Source of the DNA: CAZFAP01 sp964516325
GTDB lineage: Bacteria > Auribacterota > JABMQX01
Length of the DNA stretch: 7,210 nucleotides
Direction: 5' to 3'
Assembly (NCBI GenBank): GCA_964516325.1
Contig: CAZFAP010000211.1
Location: forward strand, 1-7,210
Below, piece after piece: positions 7,015 to 7,210 of this stretch. The translations under genes and the position numbers were made by a program. Position 1 is the first letter of the stretch; each line of letters opens with the position of its first letter. Under the pieces are notes generated by a model. It had not been told where the DNA came from. It saw nothing but the letters and a program-made list of their open reading frames with translations, and searched no databases.

Positions 7015-7068
7015 ACCGCAGAGACCGCAGAGAGAAGTGGTCCCGGGCGATGCCCCCTCTGCGTTCTC
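7015..7068. repeat. ACCGCAGAG tandem duplicate with distal inverted copy
   Basis: ACCGCAGAG occurs twice in tandem (7015-7023 and 7024-7032). CTCTGCGTTCTC at 7057-7068 is the reverse complement of 7021-7032 with one mismatch, giving 12-base arms around a 24-base loop. From general experience, AACCGCAGAG...CTCTGCG units are frequent interspersed intergenic repeats in large environmental bacterial genomes; copy number in this genome cannot be checked here. Confidence 0.5.
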
Positions 7069-7125
7069 CCCACCTTCGGGCGGGGTTAAACTCCCTCCCC
7101 GGGTCCCGCCCCGCCGAGGGCGGGG
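7068..7125. repeat. Two GC-rich hairpins
   Basis: The first hairpin pairs CCCCACC 7068-7074 with GGCGGGG 7079-7085 around a TTCG tetraloop, with one A/C mismatch. The second is a perfect CCCCGCC 7109-7115 and GGCGGGG 7119-7125 with loop GAG. A TTAAA follows the first, but there is no real T-run after either, so terminator function is doubtful. Both carry the same GGCGGGG right arm, which suggests related units. Confidence 0.4.
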
Positions 7126-7180
7126 GATGCCGCGTCCTCTGAGCTCTCTGCCTTAAAAATGAGCGTCACGCGGGGAGCCT

Positions 7181-7206
7181 TTTCACGGACCACCAAGGCA
7201 CGAAGA
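7181..7206. repeat. Edge of a probable interspersed intergenic repeat
   Basis: The string TTTCACGGACCACCAAGGCACGAAGA resembles low-complexity interspersed sequence of the CACGGA/CACCAAGGCACGAAG type that I associate with intergenic regions of many environmental bacterial genomes. It is cut by the window edge, so its full length and any paired copy are not visible. Confidence 0.35.
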
Positions 7207-7210
7207 CATA

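Larger units (their letters stand above)
6762..7210. other. Intergenic region with hairpins and interspersed-repeat-like sequence, no gene
   Basis: About 450 bases after the thyX remnant carry no frame I would call a gene. The best-looking start (AAGGAG just before ATG 6895 or 6904) leads into a frame that runs through the ACCGCAGAG repeat and has no recognisable protein character. Individual hairpins and repeats are listed separately. Confidence 0.55.

Noticed and set aside
6895..7089. 64-residue frame with an AAGGAG just before ATG
   Set aside because: The first ATG is too close to the purine run, and the frame is made of hairpin and ACCGCAGAG repeat sequence with no protein-like pattern.

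Overview
This window is dominated by one very long secreted-protein gene (308-5755, + strand, 1815 residues). About 1.45 kb of sequence downstream contains no convincing intact gene. The DNA is GC-rich. The protein combines lamin-tail domains, chitobiase C-terminal-like domains, a CotH-type kinase domain and a calcium-binding thrombospondin type 3 (TSP3)-like array. From family knowledge, this style is common in large-genome environmental bacteria of the Planctomycetota-Verrucomicrobiota-Lentisphaerota group and neighbouring uncultured phyla such as Hydrogenedentota. That placement is inference, because the window holds no phylogenetic marker gene.

Layout. 1-307: upstream region with a good sigma70-type promoter (TTGAAT, 18-base spacer, TATAAT) and a leader of about 165 nt. 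308-5755: the giant CotH/LTD protein, with a signal peptide, four lamin-tail domains, a beta-sandwich, two chitobiase-like domains, the kinase core, an acidic Asp/Asn-rich array with 41-residue repeats, and a small C-terminal beta-domain. 5756-6380: intergenic DNA with REP-like palindromes and coding-like but start-less stretches, probably decayed. 6381-6761: the 3' half of a FAD-dependent thymidylate synthase (thyX) gene without its 5' half, best read as a pseudogene. 6762-7210: no gene; it holds a minus-strand terminator-like hairpin, GC hairpins and interspersed-repeat-type sequences (ACCGCAGAG tandem; CACGGACCACCAAGGCACGAAG at the right edge).

How it fits together. The large gene looks monocistronic: own promoter, no close upstream gene, and a long gap after it. 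Its product should be exported and calcium-stabilised, and may act in surface or matrix assembly. Its substrate cannot be read from the sequence. The thyX remnant is not functionally linked to it. The downstream 1.45 kb resembles a decay and repeat-accumulation zone. I found no CRISPR array, tRNA, rRNA, intact transposase or defence system. The items most worth a second look are the multi-LTD CotH protein with its WDSE variant motif, the orphan thyX half, and the clustered intergenic palindromes.
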